A stretch of 15,121 nt of DNA. Source: JAJPJX01 sp964568355. Its GTDB lineage: Bacteria > Acidobacteriota > Terriglobia > Bryobacterales > Bryobacteraceae. Numbering within the stretch: the first letter of the stretch is position 1; each line of letters begins with the position of its first letter. The notes below the pieces were generated by a model. That model saw only the letters and a list, made by a program, of their open reading frames with translations, made no database searches and had not been told where the DNA came from. A program made the position numbers and the translations under genes. Below, piece by piece: positions 6,958-14,591 of this stretch. The DNA lies in contig CAZMRK010000107.1 of NCBI GenBank assembly GCA_964568355.1, positions 1 to 15,121 on the forward strand, given 5' to 3'.

Positions 6958-7096
6958 GTCTGCCTTCCCCTACAGCATACGCGATTGGGGGACAGGCGCG
7001 ATGCGCGAGTGGAGAACGGCCCGCGCGTTCACCCGCCCGGAAGCAAAAAACGGCAGGAAGGTACCCGAGTTGCAAAATCTCCGTATTAATGGTGTG
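6958..7096. promoter_or_regulatory. Divergent intergenic region, oxidoreductase/MFS
   Basis: This 139-base gap separates two divergent genes, so both promoters should be here. A GGGGAAGG purine tract (minus strand, about 6962-6970) can serve as the ribosome binding site for the oxidoreductase. Toward the MFS gene the sequence becomes AT-richer (TTGCAAAATCTCCGTATTAA, 7070-7089), but the spacing of those two hexamers is too short for a sigma70 promoter. No operator palindrome is evident. Confidence 0.4.
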
Positions 7097-8413
7097 ATGG
7101 CGGAGCGTATGGCATCGCAGCAGGTTCCCAGAACACTCCAGGCCGAGCAGCGGCCTTCCCGCATCCGGTACTGGGTCGTGGTGTTTGCCGTGACTCTGGC
7201 CATCATCACGTATATCGATCGGGCCTGCCTGGGCTTCGTCGCGCCCAGCGTGATGGCGGACTTGCGGTTGACCAAGCAGCAGATGGGAATTGCCTTCTCC
7301 GCCTTCTCGATTGCCTATGCGCTGTTTGAAATCCCGGGAGGCTTCCTGGGCGACTGGATCGGGCCGCGCAAGGTGCTGATGCGCATTGTCATCTGGTGGT
7401 CCTGTTTTACCGCTTTTACCGGCATGGCTTGGAACTTCGTATCGCTGACTGTGGGCCAGGCGTTGTTCGGGGCCGGCGAGGCCGGATGTTTTCCGAATCT
7501 GACTAAGGCTTTTACCGCGTGGCTGCCGGGCGAGGAGCGGGTCCGCGCCCAGGGAATTCTCTGGCTGAGCGCGCGCTGGGGCGGCGCTTTCACTCCGCCG
7601 CTGGTCTTTCTGGTGCTCCAAAGCCTTCCCTCCTGGCGTCAGGCCTTCTTTCTGTTCGGAGGGATCGGGGTGGTGTGGGCTGTCTTTTTCTACCGCTGGT
7701 ACCGCAACGACCCACGCGAAAATCCGCATGTCAACGAAGGTGAGCTGGCGCTGCTCGAGAAGAACCGGCACATGATTTCCGGGCATGGCCCCATTCCGTG
7801 GCGCAGGTTCGCCCGGTCCCGGCAGGTCTGGCTGCTCTGCCTGCAATATGCCTGCCTGTCCTATGGCTGGTACTTCTATATGTTTTGGCTGCCCACCTAT
7901 TTGCGCGAGTCGCGCGGTCTGGACCTGACGCGCAGCGCATTTTTGGGAATTCTGCCGCTGTTCCTGGGCGGGATCGGCTCATTCTTCAGCGGCTTCATTT
8001 CCGCCAGCGTCAGCAAGTGGACCGGCAGCACGGCCAAGACCCGCCGCCTGATGGCCTATCTGGCGTTCAGCGGGGCGGGTGGATTGTTGCTGGTCTCCAC
8101 AGTGATCCGCGACCCGCTCCTGGCCATGATCGCCATGGGCTTCGCCAGTTTCTGCAACGACCTCGCCATGCCCGGCTCCTGGGGCGCCTGCATGGACGTG
8201 GGAGGCAAGGCCGCCGGCACGCTCTCCGGCAGCATGAATATGACCGGCAACATCGGAGGCGCGCTGCAGCCCGCGGCTACCGGGTTCATCGTCGCCCTGA
8301 CGCAGAACTGGAATGTGGCTTTTTATGTCTCCGCCGGCATTTACTTCCTGGGCATCTTCTGCTGGATGTTCCTGGATCCGGTGACTCCGCTCGAAACCGA
8401 ATCGGCCGCCTAG
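7097..8413 (+). CDS. MFS transporter, anion:cation symporter-like
   Basis: A 438-residue polytopic inner-membrane protein with about 12 hydrophobic helices. The ACS-type MFS pattern is present: YIDRACLGFVAPS in TM1 (family 'YxDR' region), the motif A-like loop GDWIGPRKVL between TM2 and TM3, GAGEAGCFPN in TM4, and SARWGGAFTPPL in TM5. Characterised ACS members import hexuronates, galactonate, glucarate, phthalate and similar organic anions by proton symport. The ligand here is unknown. Start: ATG 7097 (MAERMASQQV); ATG 7109 is an alternative with GGAG just upstream but very close. The open frame reaches back to 6764 over the divergent gene, which is not real coding. Divergence from a Gfo/Idh enzyme suggests, without proof, uptake of a sugar acid. 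Confidence 0.93.
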   Translation: MAERMASQQVPRTLQAEQRPSRIRYWVVVFAVTLAIITYIDRACLGFVAPSVMADLRLTKQQMGIAFSAFSIAYALFEIPGGFLGDWIGPRKVLMRIVIWWSCFTAFTGMAWNFVSLTVGQALFGAGEAGCFPNLTKAFTAWLPGEERVRAQGILWLSARWGGAFTPPLVFLVLQSLPSWRQAFFLFGGIGVVWAVFFYRWYRNDPRENPHVNEGELALLEKNRHMISGHGPIPWRRFARSRQVWLLCLQYACLSYGWYFYMFWLPTYLRESRGLDLTRSAFLGILPLFLGGIGSFFSGFISASVSKWTGSTAKTRRLMAYLAFSGAGGLLLVSTVIRDPLLAMIAMGFASFCNDLAMPGSWGACMDVGGKAAGTLSGSMNMTGNIGGALQPAATGFIVALTQNWNVAFYVSAGIYFLGIFCWMFLDPVTPLETESAA

Positions 8414-8449
8414 CGCAGGTATGCTGCGTGGAATCTGCGACGCACTCCA

Positions 8450-8513
8450 CTAGACTCCTTGAGGGCCAAAACTTGACTCATTTGCATCAAATGTTGGTCC
8501 TCAAGGAGTCTAG
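8450..8513. repeat. 64-base inverted repeat with nested hairpin
   Basis: The 20-base arms at 8450-8469 and 8494-8513 (right arm TTGGTCCTCAAGGAGTCTAG) are reverse complements except for one position, which is a G-U pair in one transcript. Inside, CATTTG-CAT-CAAATG (8479-8493) is a second perfect stem directly abutting the right arm. Both outer ends are CTAG. No T-run follows, so it is not a standard intrinsic terminator, although it lies 37 bases after the MFS stop and could still stop or stabilise transcripts. It could also be a small mobile repeat (MITE-like) or a regulator site; its size suggests more than chance. Confidence 0.75.
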
Positions 8514-8548
8514 CGGTCCGGCGGCGAGCTTCGCCCCGCGTCTGCTGA

Positions 8549-8554
8549 TATACT
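8549..8554 (+). promoter_or_regulatory. Possible -10 box for the beta-propeller gene
   Basis: TATACT stands out in GC-rich surroundings 33 bases before the ATG at 8588. No good -35 hexamer is seen at 16-18 bases upstream, so this is a weak candidate that may need an activator. Confidence 0.3.
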
Positions 8555-8572
8555 CTTGCGGAAGATTTCTCT

Positions 8573-8579
8573 GGAGGAG
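8573..8579 (+). promoter_or_regulatory. Strong ribosome binding site of the beta-propeller gene
   Basis: GGAGGAG lies eight bases before the ATG at 8588 and fixes the start of the propeller gene. It is the clearest Shine-Dalgarno sequence in the right half of the window. Confidence 0.8.
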
Positions 8580-8587
8580 CAGCGCCC

Positions 8588-9361
8588 ATGCACCGTCGTA
8601 TCTTCCTCTCTTCGCTCATGGCCGGTGTCCTGGCGGCGAAAGGCCGCGTTCCTACGCACGTGGCGAAGGTCACCAAACTGTTCCGGTCGCCCGAGGGGCA
8701 CCCCAATGCGCTCGAAGCCACGCCGCAAGGACTCTGGGTAGGCGAACAGATCTCCGATACCGCTTACCTGCTGGACTGGGAAACGGGCAAGGTCTTGAAA
8801 AAGATTGCCACGGAGTCCTCCAATACCAGCGGGATGGCCTTCGGCGGAGGCTATCTCTGGATGGGTGCCAACGGAGGTCCGCTCGGACGATTGGCGCGCC
8901 CCGATGAGCCGCGCTACGGCCGCATCGTCAAGGTGGATCCGGAGACCGGGCGGACCGTCGGCATGTACAAGATTCCCGATGGCGGCGGTGTGCACGGCGT
9001 CGTCTGGGCGGATGACTCGCTCTGGATGACGTGTTTCAAATGGAACATGATCGCCCGCGTCGATCCGGAGACCTTCGAGGTCCAGCACAAATTCCCTCTG
9101 CACCTGACCCGCCCGCATGGTCTGGCCTGGGATCCGCCCGGCATGTGGGTGGGATATTCCAACGACTACGTGTTTCTGAAGCAGGACATCAAGGACGGGC
9201 GTGTGCTCGAAGTGATCGAGATCAGCAAGGGCGTTGATCCCGATCCTCATGGGATGGATCTGTACCAGGGGAAGATGTACTATTGCGACGCCGGCATCGC
9301 CCCGCCGGGAGTGGCCAGCGGCAGCCCCGCCGCGGGCTACATTTGCCGCGTCGATCTTTGA
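8588..9361 (+). CDS. Exported beta-propeller-like protein of unknown function
   Basis: A 257-residue protein with a signal-like N-terminus: RRIFLSS at 3-9 followed by LMAGVLAA, which resembles a short Tat or Sec signal. The rest shows repeated propeller-blade endings: GLWVGE (48-53), YLWMGAN (89-95), SLWMTCF (144-150), MWVGYS (186-191) and MYYCDAG (230-236). Each follows a 'xVDPETG'-type strand and a GVxW/GLAW strand, about 40-50 residues apart. This is the layout of NHL/YVTN/SMP-30/Vgb-like propellers; I cannot assign a specific one. No complete metal-binding set of SMP-30 is recognisable. It lies downstream of the MFS gene but has its own region with an inverted repeat. Substrate sensing or lactonase-type activity is possible but unproven. 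Confidence 0.8.
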   Translation: MHRRIFLSSLMAGVLAAKGRVPTHVAKVTKLFRSPEGHPNALEATPQGLWVGEQISDTAYLLDWETGKVLKKIATESSNTSGMAFGGGYLWMGANGGPLGRLARPDEPRYGRIVKVDPETGRTVGMYKIPDGGGVHGVVWADDSLWMTCFKWNMIARVDPETFEVQHKFPLHLTRPHGLAWDPPGMWVGYSNDYVFLKQDIKDGRVLEVIEISKGVDPDPHGMDLYQGKMYYCDAGIAPPGVASGSPAAGYICRVDL

Positions 9362-9385
9362 AGGAGCGACTGGAAGGAAACGGAA

Positions 9386-9409
9386 CGGGGGCGAACCGGC
9401 TCGCCCCCG
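9386..9409. terminator. GC-rich hairpin between convergent genes
   Basis: CGGGGGCGA (9386-9394), a six-base loop, then TCGCCCCCG (9401-9409) form a perfect 9-bp stem 25 bases after the propeller stop and 13 bases beyond the receptor stop. It is placed as a bidirectional terminator. Only a short CTTT follows on the plus strand, so it would be a weak intrinsic terminator or a stability hairpin. Confidence 0.6.
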
Positions 9410-9422
9410 CTTTCGAGGTAGT

Positions 9423-12400
9423 TCAGAAGGAGATGCGAAGCCGCATGGTGACCGTGCGGCTGGCGCTGTAGCCGGGGTCGCCGCCCGCTCCCTGCAGGCT
9501 GAACAAGCGCGCCACCTGTCCCGGTACGGAGATATCCAGGTTCGGGAAATTGAAAGTCGGTGTATTGAACAGGTCCAGGAACATCGCCTGGTACTCCAGG
9601 CGCCACCGCTCCGTGATGCGGAACTCCTTCATCACGCTAAGGTGCTGCACGCTGATTCCGGGGCCTTCCAGAGTGTTGACTCCGGCATTTCCGAAGCGGC
9701 CAGGCTGCGGCACCGTGAATGCGCTGGCGTCGAACCACCGCGTGACACCACGGCTTCCCGCAGGCAGATTACCGTTGGCGATGCGATCCGGCAGTCCCGA
9801 GGTCGTATTGGTGTTGGACGGATCGGCGCCGGAATATTTCGGCGAGAAATACTGCCCGCTCTGGAAGATGCTGATCCACATCATGCGCCAGCCGCCCAGC
9901 ACGCCGTCCACGACTCCCGGCGCGTTTGCCATCAACCGCCGGCCCTTGCCGAAGGGCAGCGCGTAAGTGGCGTTGATGACGCCGCGATTGCGGGAGGTGT
10001 ACTGGTCCCGATTCCACATATAGTGGTTGTACGGGTTCTCCAGATTCAGATAGTTCGCCATATTGTTGGCCAGAGTGTAGTGCGCATCCAGCGTGAACGA
10101 ACCCATCTTGCGGGTGGCTTCCACCTGGAAGGAGTCATACTTCGCTTTGCCGTCCTGATAGTTATAGGCGGCGTTGACGAACTGAGGATAGGGTCTCCGG
10201 CTCTGGGAAAACGCCGTCAGGCTGGGCTGGGGGATGTTGACGGTCAGCAGGTTGTAATGCAGGCTGTTGCTGCGTGATCCGATGTAGGACGCGCGCAAGC
10301 CGATATCGTGAACCTGCCGCTCGATACTGACGTTGAACTGGTGAATCACACCGTTTCGCGTGTCGAGCGGATATCCGGCGATGCTCTGGGAGGGAACGGT
10401 GGCCCCTCCGGACGGGAACGGATTGGGAAACGAGAACAGAGATTGGCCGCTCTGGAGCGAGTTGTAGTAAGTCTCCGCGAGTTGGAACGGGCCGCTGGTG
10501 GGAACGCCACCCAGGTTTCCGAGACCTTGGATGTTGGCGATATTGCCCAGCGCCTCCGTGTACATGCCATAGCCGCCGCGCACCACGGTTTTGTCGTTGA
10601 TCCGGTAAGCCGCTCCGATCCGGGGTCGGAAGTTCCGCTTATATGGGTTCGGCACAACCTGTCCGGCTACCACGTTGATCTGACCGGTGGGATACAGCGC
10701 GCTGATCTTGTTGAGCGCCGAAGACGGCACGATCACGTTTCCCGTCACCGGGTCCCAGTTATACTGAAGGCCGTCGCGGTAAGTGGAAGGACCGAAGTAG
10801 TCCCATCGCAGGCCGTAATCGAGGGTCAGGCTGCGGCTCACCTTAAATGTATCGGTGATGAACAGGCCAAGCTCGTAGGAGCGCTGAGCCCGCTGCGTCA
10901 GGGGGTCGATACGCGTGCTGCTTTGCGGCAGTCCCAGCAGGAAGTCGGCATAGCCGTTGCCCGAAAGCGAGCCATCAAAATTGAACTGCCCATAGGTTCC
11001 CGTGGGGATGGTTCCACTGAACGTGCGGAACGTCCGGAGTTCGGCGCCGAACTTCAATACATGGGCGCCGCGCGACCACGTCATCGAATCGGAATAATCG
11101 AAGTTGCGCGTCGCCGTATTCAGGCCTCCGGGCTGGACGGTAAGCGGTGAGACTCCCGTGATCGTCATCTGCGGAAATCCCTGGGCGCTGAAGCCGCGCG
11201 GGTTCACGCCTTGCAGTCCGATATCCTTGACCACCTCATCGCCGTTCAGCGGCGTGAATCCGTCCACCGTGCTGCCGTCATTGATATAGTCCCGGATCCA
11301 ACCCCACCGCGCGGTATTGACCAGGGTCGGCGAGAACACGTGCGTATCCGACACGACAACCGAGTGGTGATTGCGCGTGCGTGTCCACGTGCCGACGTTG
11401 GGGAAATTGCCGGCCAGCACATAGGGCGTCAGGCGATTCGTAAATCGCCCGAACAGCGTATTTTTGTCGGAGAATTTGTGGTCCACCCGGTCGGTGGTCG
11501 AATCCCACCGGTAGAGATCGCTGGTTTTCGGAAACAGGAAACCGAAGTTATTGCTCTGGGCATCCGGACCGCCCTGGTTGGGTGCCGGAATATAGCCGTT
11601 CTGCACCTTCAGAGAAGTCCCATTGAAACGGCTGGAAGGAATGATATTGCCCGCGAACGGTATGCCGGTGAGTGGATCTTTGATCGTCACCGGAGTGGCC
11701 TGGCGGAGTAATGGCGAAAAGTCTCCCTGGCGGAACGAGGCGGTCGGCACGTTGCGGTTATAGAACGTGCTGCCCGGAATGCGTTGCATGTAGTAGGCCG
11801 CGTAGAAGAAGGTTTTATTCTTCCGAATCGGGCCAGCGACGTTTACGCCCCCGTGATGCTGGTGATTGGCGGCCTTCTGCGTGTCGAAGAATCCCCGCGC
11901 GTTCAGAGCCGAGCTGACCAGTTCGTAATAGGCTCGGCCGTGAAAATCGTTGGTGCCGCTCTTGCCGGTCATGCTGAAATTGACCACGCGTCCGAACTCC
12001 GCGGAGTTGTTCGCGCCTACCACCTGCAGTTCTTCAAAATCGTTCATGTTCTGGACCAGGTTCACCGGTCCGTCGCTGGGCACGCCGTCCAGGCCTTCCG
12101 AGATCTGGGCCGAAGGCTGCCCGGAAAAGCGCAGGTTCCAGCCGCCGCCCTGCGCCTGCACATTCGGTAGCGTCAGCATATACGCCTGGGGAAAGAAGCT
12201 GACGCTCATGGGACTATCGATAAAACCCTTGCGGTTGAATCCGCCCGCGATCTGGCTGCCTTCGGTATTGATCACCGCCGCGTCCGCGCTCACCGTCACC
12301 TCCGTGCCCACCGCGCCCAGTTCGAAGGTCACATCGATACGGCGGGTCTGCCGGCTGGTGATCAGGATGTTATCGGCTACGAAGGTCTTGAAACCGACTC

Positions 12401-12647
12401 CGGTGGCGGTGAGGCGATACTTACCCGGAGTCAGGTAGGGAATCTCGTACACTCCATCGGCGGTCGTGACCACCTCGCGCGAAAGATTGGTCTCAATCTC
12501 GACGAGGGCAATCTTGGCTCCTGGAACTGCCGAGCCGCTGGGGTCGCTGACGCTGCCGCGGATGGTCGAAAAGTCCGTCTGGGCCTGCACGTTGGTCGAC
12601 CAGAGACACACCGCGGCCAGAACAAGCAGGTAATTCCTGAAACGCAT
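9423..12647 (-). CDS. Oar-like TonB-dependent outer-membrane receptor
   Basis: About 1074 residues. A signal peptide (1-22, LVLAAVCL core, cut after NVQA) is followed by a carboxypeptidase-regulatory-like beta-sandwich (about 26-110: IRGSVSDPSGSAVPGAKI, then TTADGVYEIPYLTPGKYRL). Next are a TEVTVSA stretch near 115-121, a plug domain to about 240, and a large beta barrel ending in an aromatic (RLRISF), as outer-membrane barrels do. This is the Oar/CarbopepD_reg-TonB architecture greatly expanded in Acidobacteria and Bacteroidetes, used for uptake of large or complex ligands. Start: ATG 12647 has GAGAGG six bases upstream; the ATG at 12653 would place it adjacent. No SusD-like partner is nearby. 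The gene is divergent from the cytochrome. The ligand is unknown. Confidence 0.94.
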   Translation of the reverse strand: MRFRNYLLVLAAVCLWSTNVQAQTDFSTIRGSVSDPSGSAVPGAKIALVEIETNLSREVVTTADGVYEIPYLTPGKYRLTATGVGFKTFVADNILITSRQTRRIDVTFELGAVGTEVTVSADAAVINTEGSQIAGGFNRKGFIDSPMSVSFFPQAYMLTLPNVQAQGGGWNLRFSGQPSAQISEGLDGVPSDGPVNLVQNMNDFEELQVVGANNSAEFGRVVNFSMTGKSGTNDFHGRAYYELVSSALNARGFFDTQKAANHQHHGGVNVAGPIRKNKTFFYAAYYMQRIPGSTFYNRNVPTASFRQGDFSPLLRQATPVTIKDPLTGIPFAGNIIPSSRFNGTSLKVQNGYIPAPNQGGPDAQSNNFGFLFPKTSDLYRWDSTTDRVDHKFSDKNTLFGRFTNRLTPYVLAGNFPNVGTWTRTRNHHSVVVSDTHVFSPTLVNTARWGWIRDYINDGSTVDGFTPLNGDEVVKDIGLQGVNPRGFSAQGFPQMTITGVSPLTVQPGGLNTATRNFDYSDSMTWSRGAHVLKFGAELRTFRTFSGTIPTGTYGQFNFDGSLSGNGYADFLLGLPQSSTRIDPLTQRAQRSYELGLFITDTFKVSRSLTLDYGLRWDYFGPSTYRDGLQYNWDPVTGNVIVPSSALNKISALYPTGQINVVAGQVVPNPYKRNFRPRIGAAYRINDKTVVRGGYGMYTEALGNIANIQGLGNLGGVPTSGPFQLAETYYNSLQSGQSLFSFPNPFPSGGATVPSQSIAGYPLDTRNGVIHQFNVSIERQVHDIGLRASYIGSRSNSLHYNLLTVNIPQPSLTAFSQSRRPYPQFVNAAYNYQDGKAKYDSFQVEATRKMGSFTLDAHYTLANNMANYLNLENPYNHYMWNRDQYTSRNRGVINATYALPFGKGRRLMANAPGVVDGVLGGWRMMWISIFQSGQYFSPKYSGADPSNTNTTSGLPDRIANGNLPAGSRGVTRWFDASAFTVPQPGRFGNAGVNTLEGPGISVQHLSVMKEFRITERWRLEYQAMFLDLFNTPTFNFPNLDISVPGQVARLFSLQGAGGDPGYSASRTVTMRLRISF

Positions 12648-12653
12648 CCTCAT

Positions 12654-12718
12654 CCTCTCTTTTGATTTGGCGAGATATATTTTGTGTATTGGGAGACTTT
12701 ATATTCTGCGTTGCTCGG
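12654..12718. promoter_or_regulatory. AT-rich divergent promoter region, receptor/cytochrome
   Basis: The two large divergent genes share only about 65-70 bases, an AT-rich island (CGAGATATATTTTGTGTATT at 12671-12690, then TATATT at 12700-12705). TATATT is a possible -10 for the cytochrome that would leave a very short leader. ATATAT near 12675-12680 could serve the receptor. No -35 hexamers at good spacing are seen. GAGAGG (minus strand, 12654-12659) is the receptor ribosome binding site. Confidence 0.45.
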
Positions 12719-14566
12719 ATGTCAAGACCAGAGTGCGGCCTGCTCGTACTTGTGTGGTTGCTGGGTGCTGCCTGCTGCGCAGGGGAATCACCCTATGTCG
12801 ATTCCTCGGTATGCGCCAATTGCCATGGGGAGATTGCCCGCACCTTTGCCCGGACGGGCATGGGCCGGTCCTTCTATCGCGCCGTCCCGGCCAACATGGT
12901 CGAGGATTTCCGCGAACGCAACACCTTCTACCACCCCGCCTCCGATCGCCATTACGAGATGCTGCGGCGCGGCGACGCCTACTACCAGCGCCGCTACCAG
13001 GTCGCGCCGGACAGTAGCCGTGTCCACGTTATCGAGAAGCGCATCGATTTTGTGCTTGGATCCGGCAACCATGCGCGGACGTATCTGAGCCGCACGGCCG
13101 ATGGCCGGCTGCTCGACCTGCCGGTCGCCTGGTATCCCGGCCGGGGCGGCTACTGGGAGATGGCCCCCGGCTACGATCGCCCCGACCATGTGGATTTCCG
13201 GCGGGAGATTACCGCCGAATGCATCTTCTGCCATAACGCTTATGGCGATGCGGTCTTCCTGCCCGGCGACGAAACGCCGCGATTTCGCGATCCGCTGCCG
13301 GAGGGCATCGGCTGCCAGCGCTGCCACGGTCCCGGGCGGGCCCACAGCGAGGCGGCGGCCCGCAGTGCCTCCGCTCCGGTTCTCCGGGCGGCGATCGTCA
13401 ACCCGGCGCGATTGAGCCCGGAGCGCGCGCGGGAGGTCTGCCTCCAATGCCATCTCGAGTCCACTTCCCGCCGTCTGCCGTATGCCATCCGGCGCTACGG
13501 ACGCGAGCCATTTTCCTATCGCCCGGGGGAGCCGCTGGCCGACTTTATCCTGCATTGGGACCTGGCTCCACCGCCGGGCACGGAATATTTCGAGGTCAAC
13601 CACGCGGCGTACCGGCTTTTCCAGTCCGCCTGCTTCCGGAAAAGCAACGGAGCTCTAAGCTGTACCACCTGCCATAATCCGCACGAGGTGTCCGCAGCCG
13701 ACCGGGCCTGCCGGACCTGCCACGCCACGGTGCATAACACCACGGTGCAGAGGTGTGCTGGTTGCCATCTGCCCAAGCGGCAGACCCAGGATGCTTCGCA
13801 TGTCTCGATGGCGGACCACCGGATCCCGATCCGGTATGCGGAGATCCAGGCGCCGCCCGAAAACAGCAGCGGTCCGGCGCGGCCGCTCTACCCGCCCGGC
13901 CCGGCTGATGCGCTTTACCTGGCCGTCGCCCAGGTGAAGGAAAGCGTCAACCTGCAAGGCGGCATTCCGATGCTGGAGGCAGCGATTCGAAAATTCGCGC
14001 CCCGGCGCGCGGAATTCTACTACGACCTCGCGGACGCCTATCGCAGTGCCGGCCGCTTGGCAGATGCCTTGACGGTCTATGAAGAAGCCCGGCGGAAAGG
14101 CCCGGAATATATCCCCGGGCTGCGCAATTTTGCCGGCGCGCTCGCGGACGCCGGCAAGCCCGATCAGGCGATCCAGTTGCTGGAGGCGACGCGCCGGATC
14201 GCCCCCGACGACGCGCGGATCCTGAACATGCTCGGCAGCTTCTATGTGCGCCGCGAGCGGCCTGCGGATGCCGAGCGGGTGCTGCGGCGCGCGGCCGATC
14301 TCAATCCCGATCTGCCGGAGATTTATGTCAACCTGGGCGTGGCGCTCTCCAGCCGGGGAGACGCTTCGGGGGCCGAAACTGCGCTGCGCCAGGCGGTCAC
14401 GCTGGCGCCGGATTTTGCCACGGCTCACTTGAATCTGGCAGCAGCCTTGGCCGCTCAGGGCCGCTATCCCGAAGCCCGCTTCGAAGCTGGCGTCGCGACG
14501 CGAAGCCCGGAGCCCGCTGCCCGACGCGCGGCTCAGCGGCTGCTCGACGCCTTGCCGCGTCCGTGA
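12719..14566 (+). CDS. Heptaheme c-type cytochrome with C-terminal TPR domain
   Basis: A 615-residue exported protein. The signal peptide is 1 to about 21 (LLVLVWLLGAACCA). Seven CxxCH heme sites follow: CANCH 32-36, CIFCH 168-172, CQRCH 199-203, CLQCH 241-245, CTTCH 315-319, CRTCH 331-335 and CAGCH 346-350. A lone C305 is in SACFRKS. The spacing resembles cytochrome c554-like/doubled-CxxCH proteins. Residues 431-600 are five TPRs with exact 34-residue periodicity (for example PEIYVNLGVALSSRGDASGA). This implies periplasmic electron transfer combined with a docking surface. The start is ATG 12719, although it lacks a clear Shine-Dalgarno sequence; the frame is open to a TTG at 12662, which would push the signal peptide inward. 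The SGNH gene follows by 25 bases. The redox partner is unknown. Confidence 0.93.
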   Translation: MSRPECGLLVLVWLLGAACCAGESPYVDSSVCANCHGEIARTFARTGMGRSFYRAVPANMVEDFRERNTFYHPASDRHYEMLRRGDAYYQRRYQVAPDSSRVHVIEKRIDFVLGSGNHARTYLSRTADGRLLDLPVAWYPGRGGYWEMAPGYDRPDHVDFRREITAECIFCHNAYGDAVFLPGDETPRFRDPLPEGIGCQRCHGPGRAHSEAAARSASAPVLRAAIVNPARLSPERAREVCLQCHLESTSRRLPYAIRRYGREPFSYRPGEPLADFILHWDLAPPPGTEYFEVNHAAYRLFQSACFRKSNGALSCTTCHNPHEVSAADRACRTCHATVHNTTVQRCAGCHLPKRQTQDASHVSMADHRIPIRYAEIQAPPENSSGPARPLYPPGPADALYLAVAQVKESVNLQGGIPMLEAAIRKFAPRRAEFYYDLADAYRSAGRLADALTVYEEARRKGPEYIPGLRNFAGALADAGKPDQAIQLLEATRRIAPDDARILNMLGSFYVRRERPADAERVLRRAADLNPDLPEIYVNLGVALSSRGDASGAETALRQAVTLAPDFATAHLNLAAALAAQGRYPEARFEAGVATRSPEPAARRAAQRLLDALPRP

Positions 14567-14591
14567 CGGATTGCTTAAGGTATCAGAGACG

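Noticed and set aside
7070..7089. TTGCAA/TATTAA as a sigma70 promoter for the MFS gene
   Set aside because: The hexamers are only eight bases apart, far less than the 16-18 needed.
10308..11150. Plus-strand open frames opposite the TonB receptor
   Set aside because: Antisense to a clear receptor barrel; His/Arg-rich, with no family features or ribosome binding site.
12662..12718. TTG start giving 19 extra residues to the cytochrome
   Set aside because: It would bury the signal peptide behind a second hydrophobic stretch and overlap the shared promoter region; ATG 12719 gives a normal signal peptide.
12771..12784. Lipoprotein signal in the cytochrome (GAACC)
   Set aside because: The -3 position before either Cys is not Leu/Val/Ile, so the lipobox is poor; a signal peptidase I site is as likely.
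13631..13675. Eighth heme site from C305 with CTTCH (a wide CxnCH motif)
   Set aside because: C315 and C318 with H319 already make a standard CxxCH; C305 is left as an isolated cysteine.
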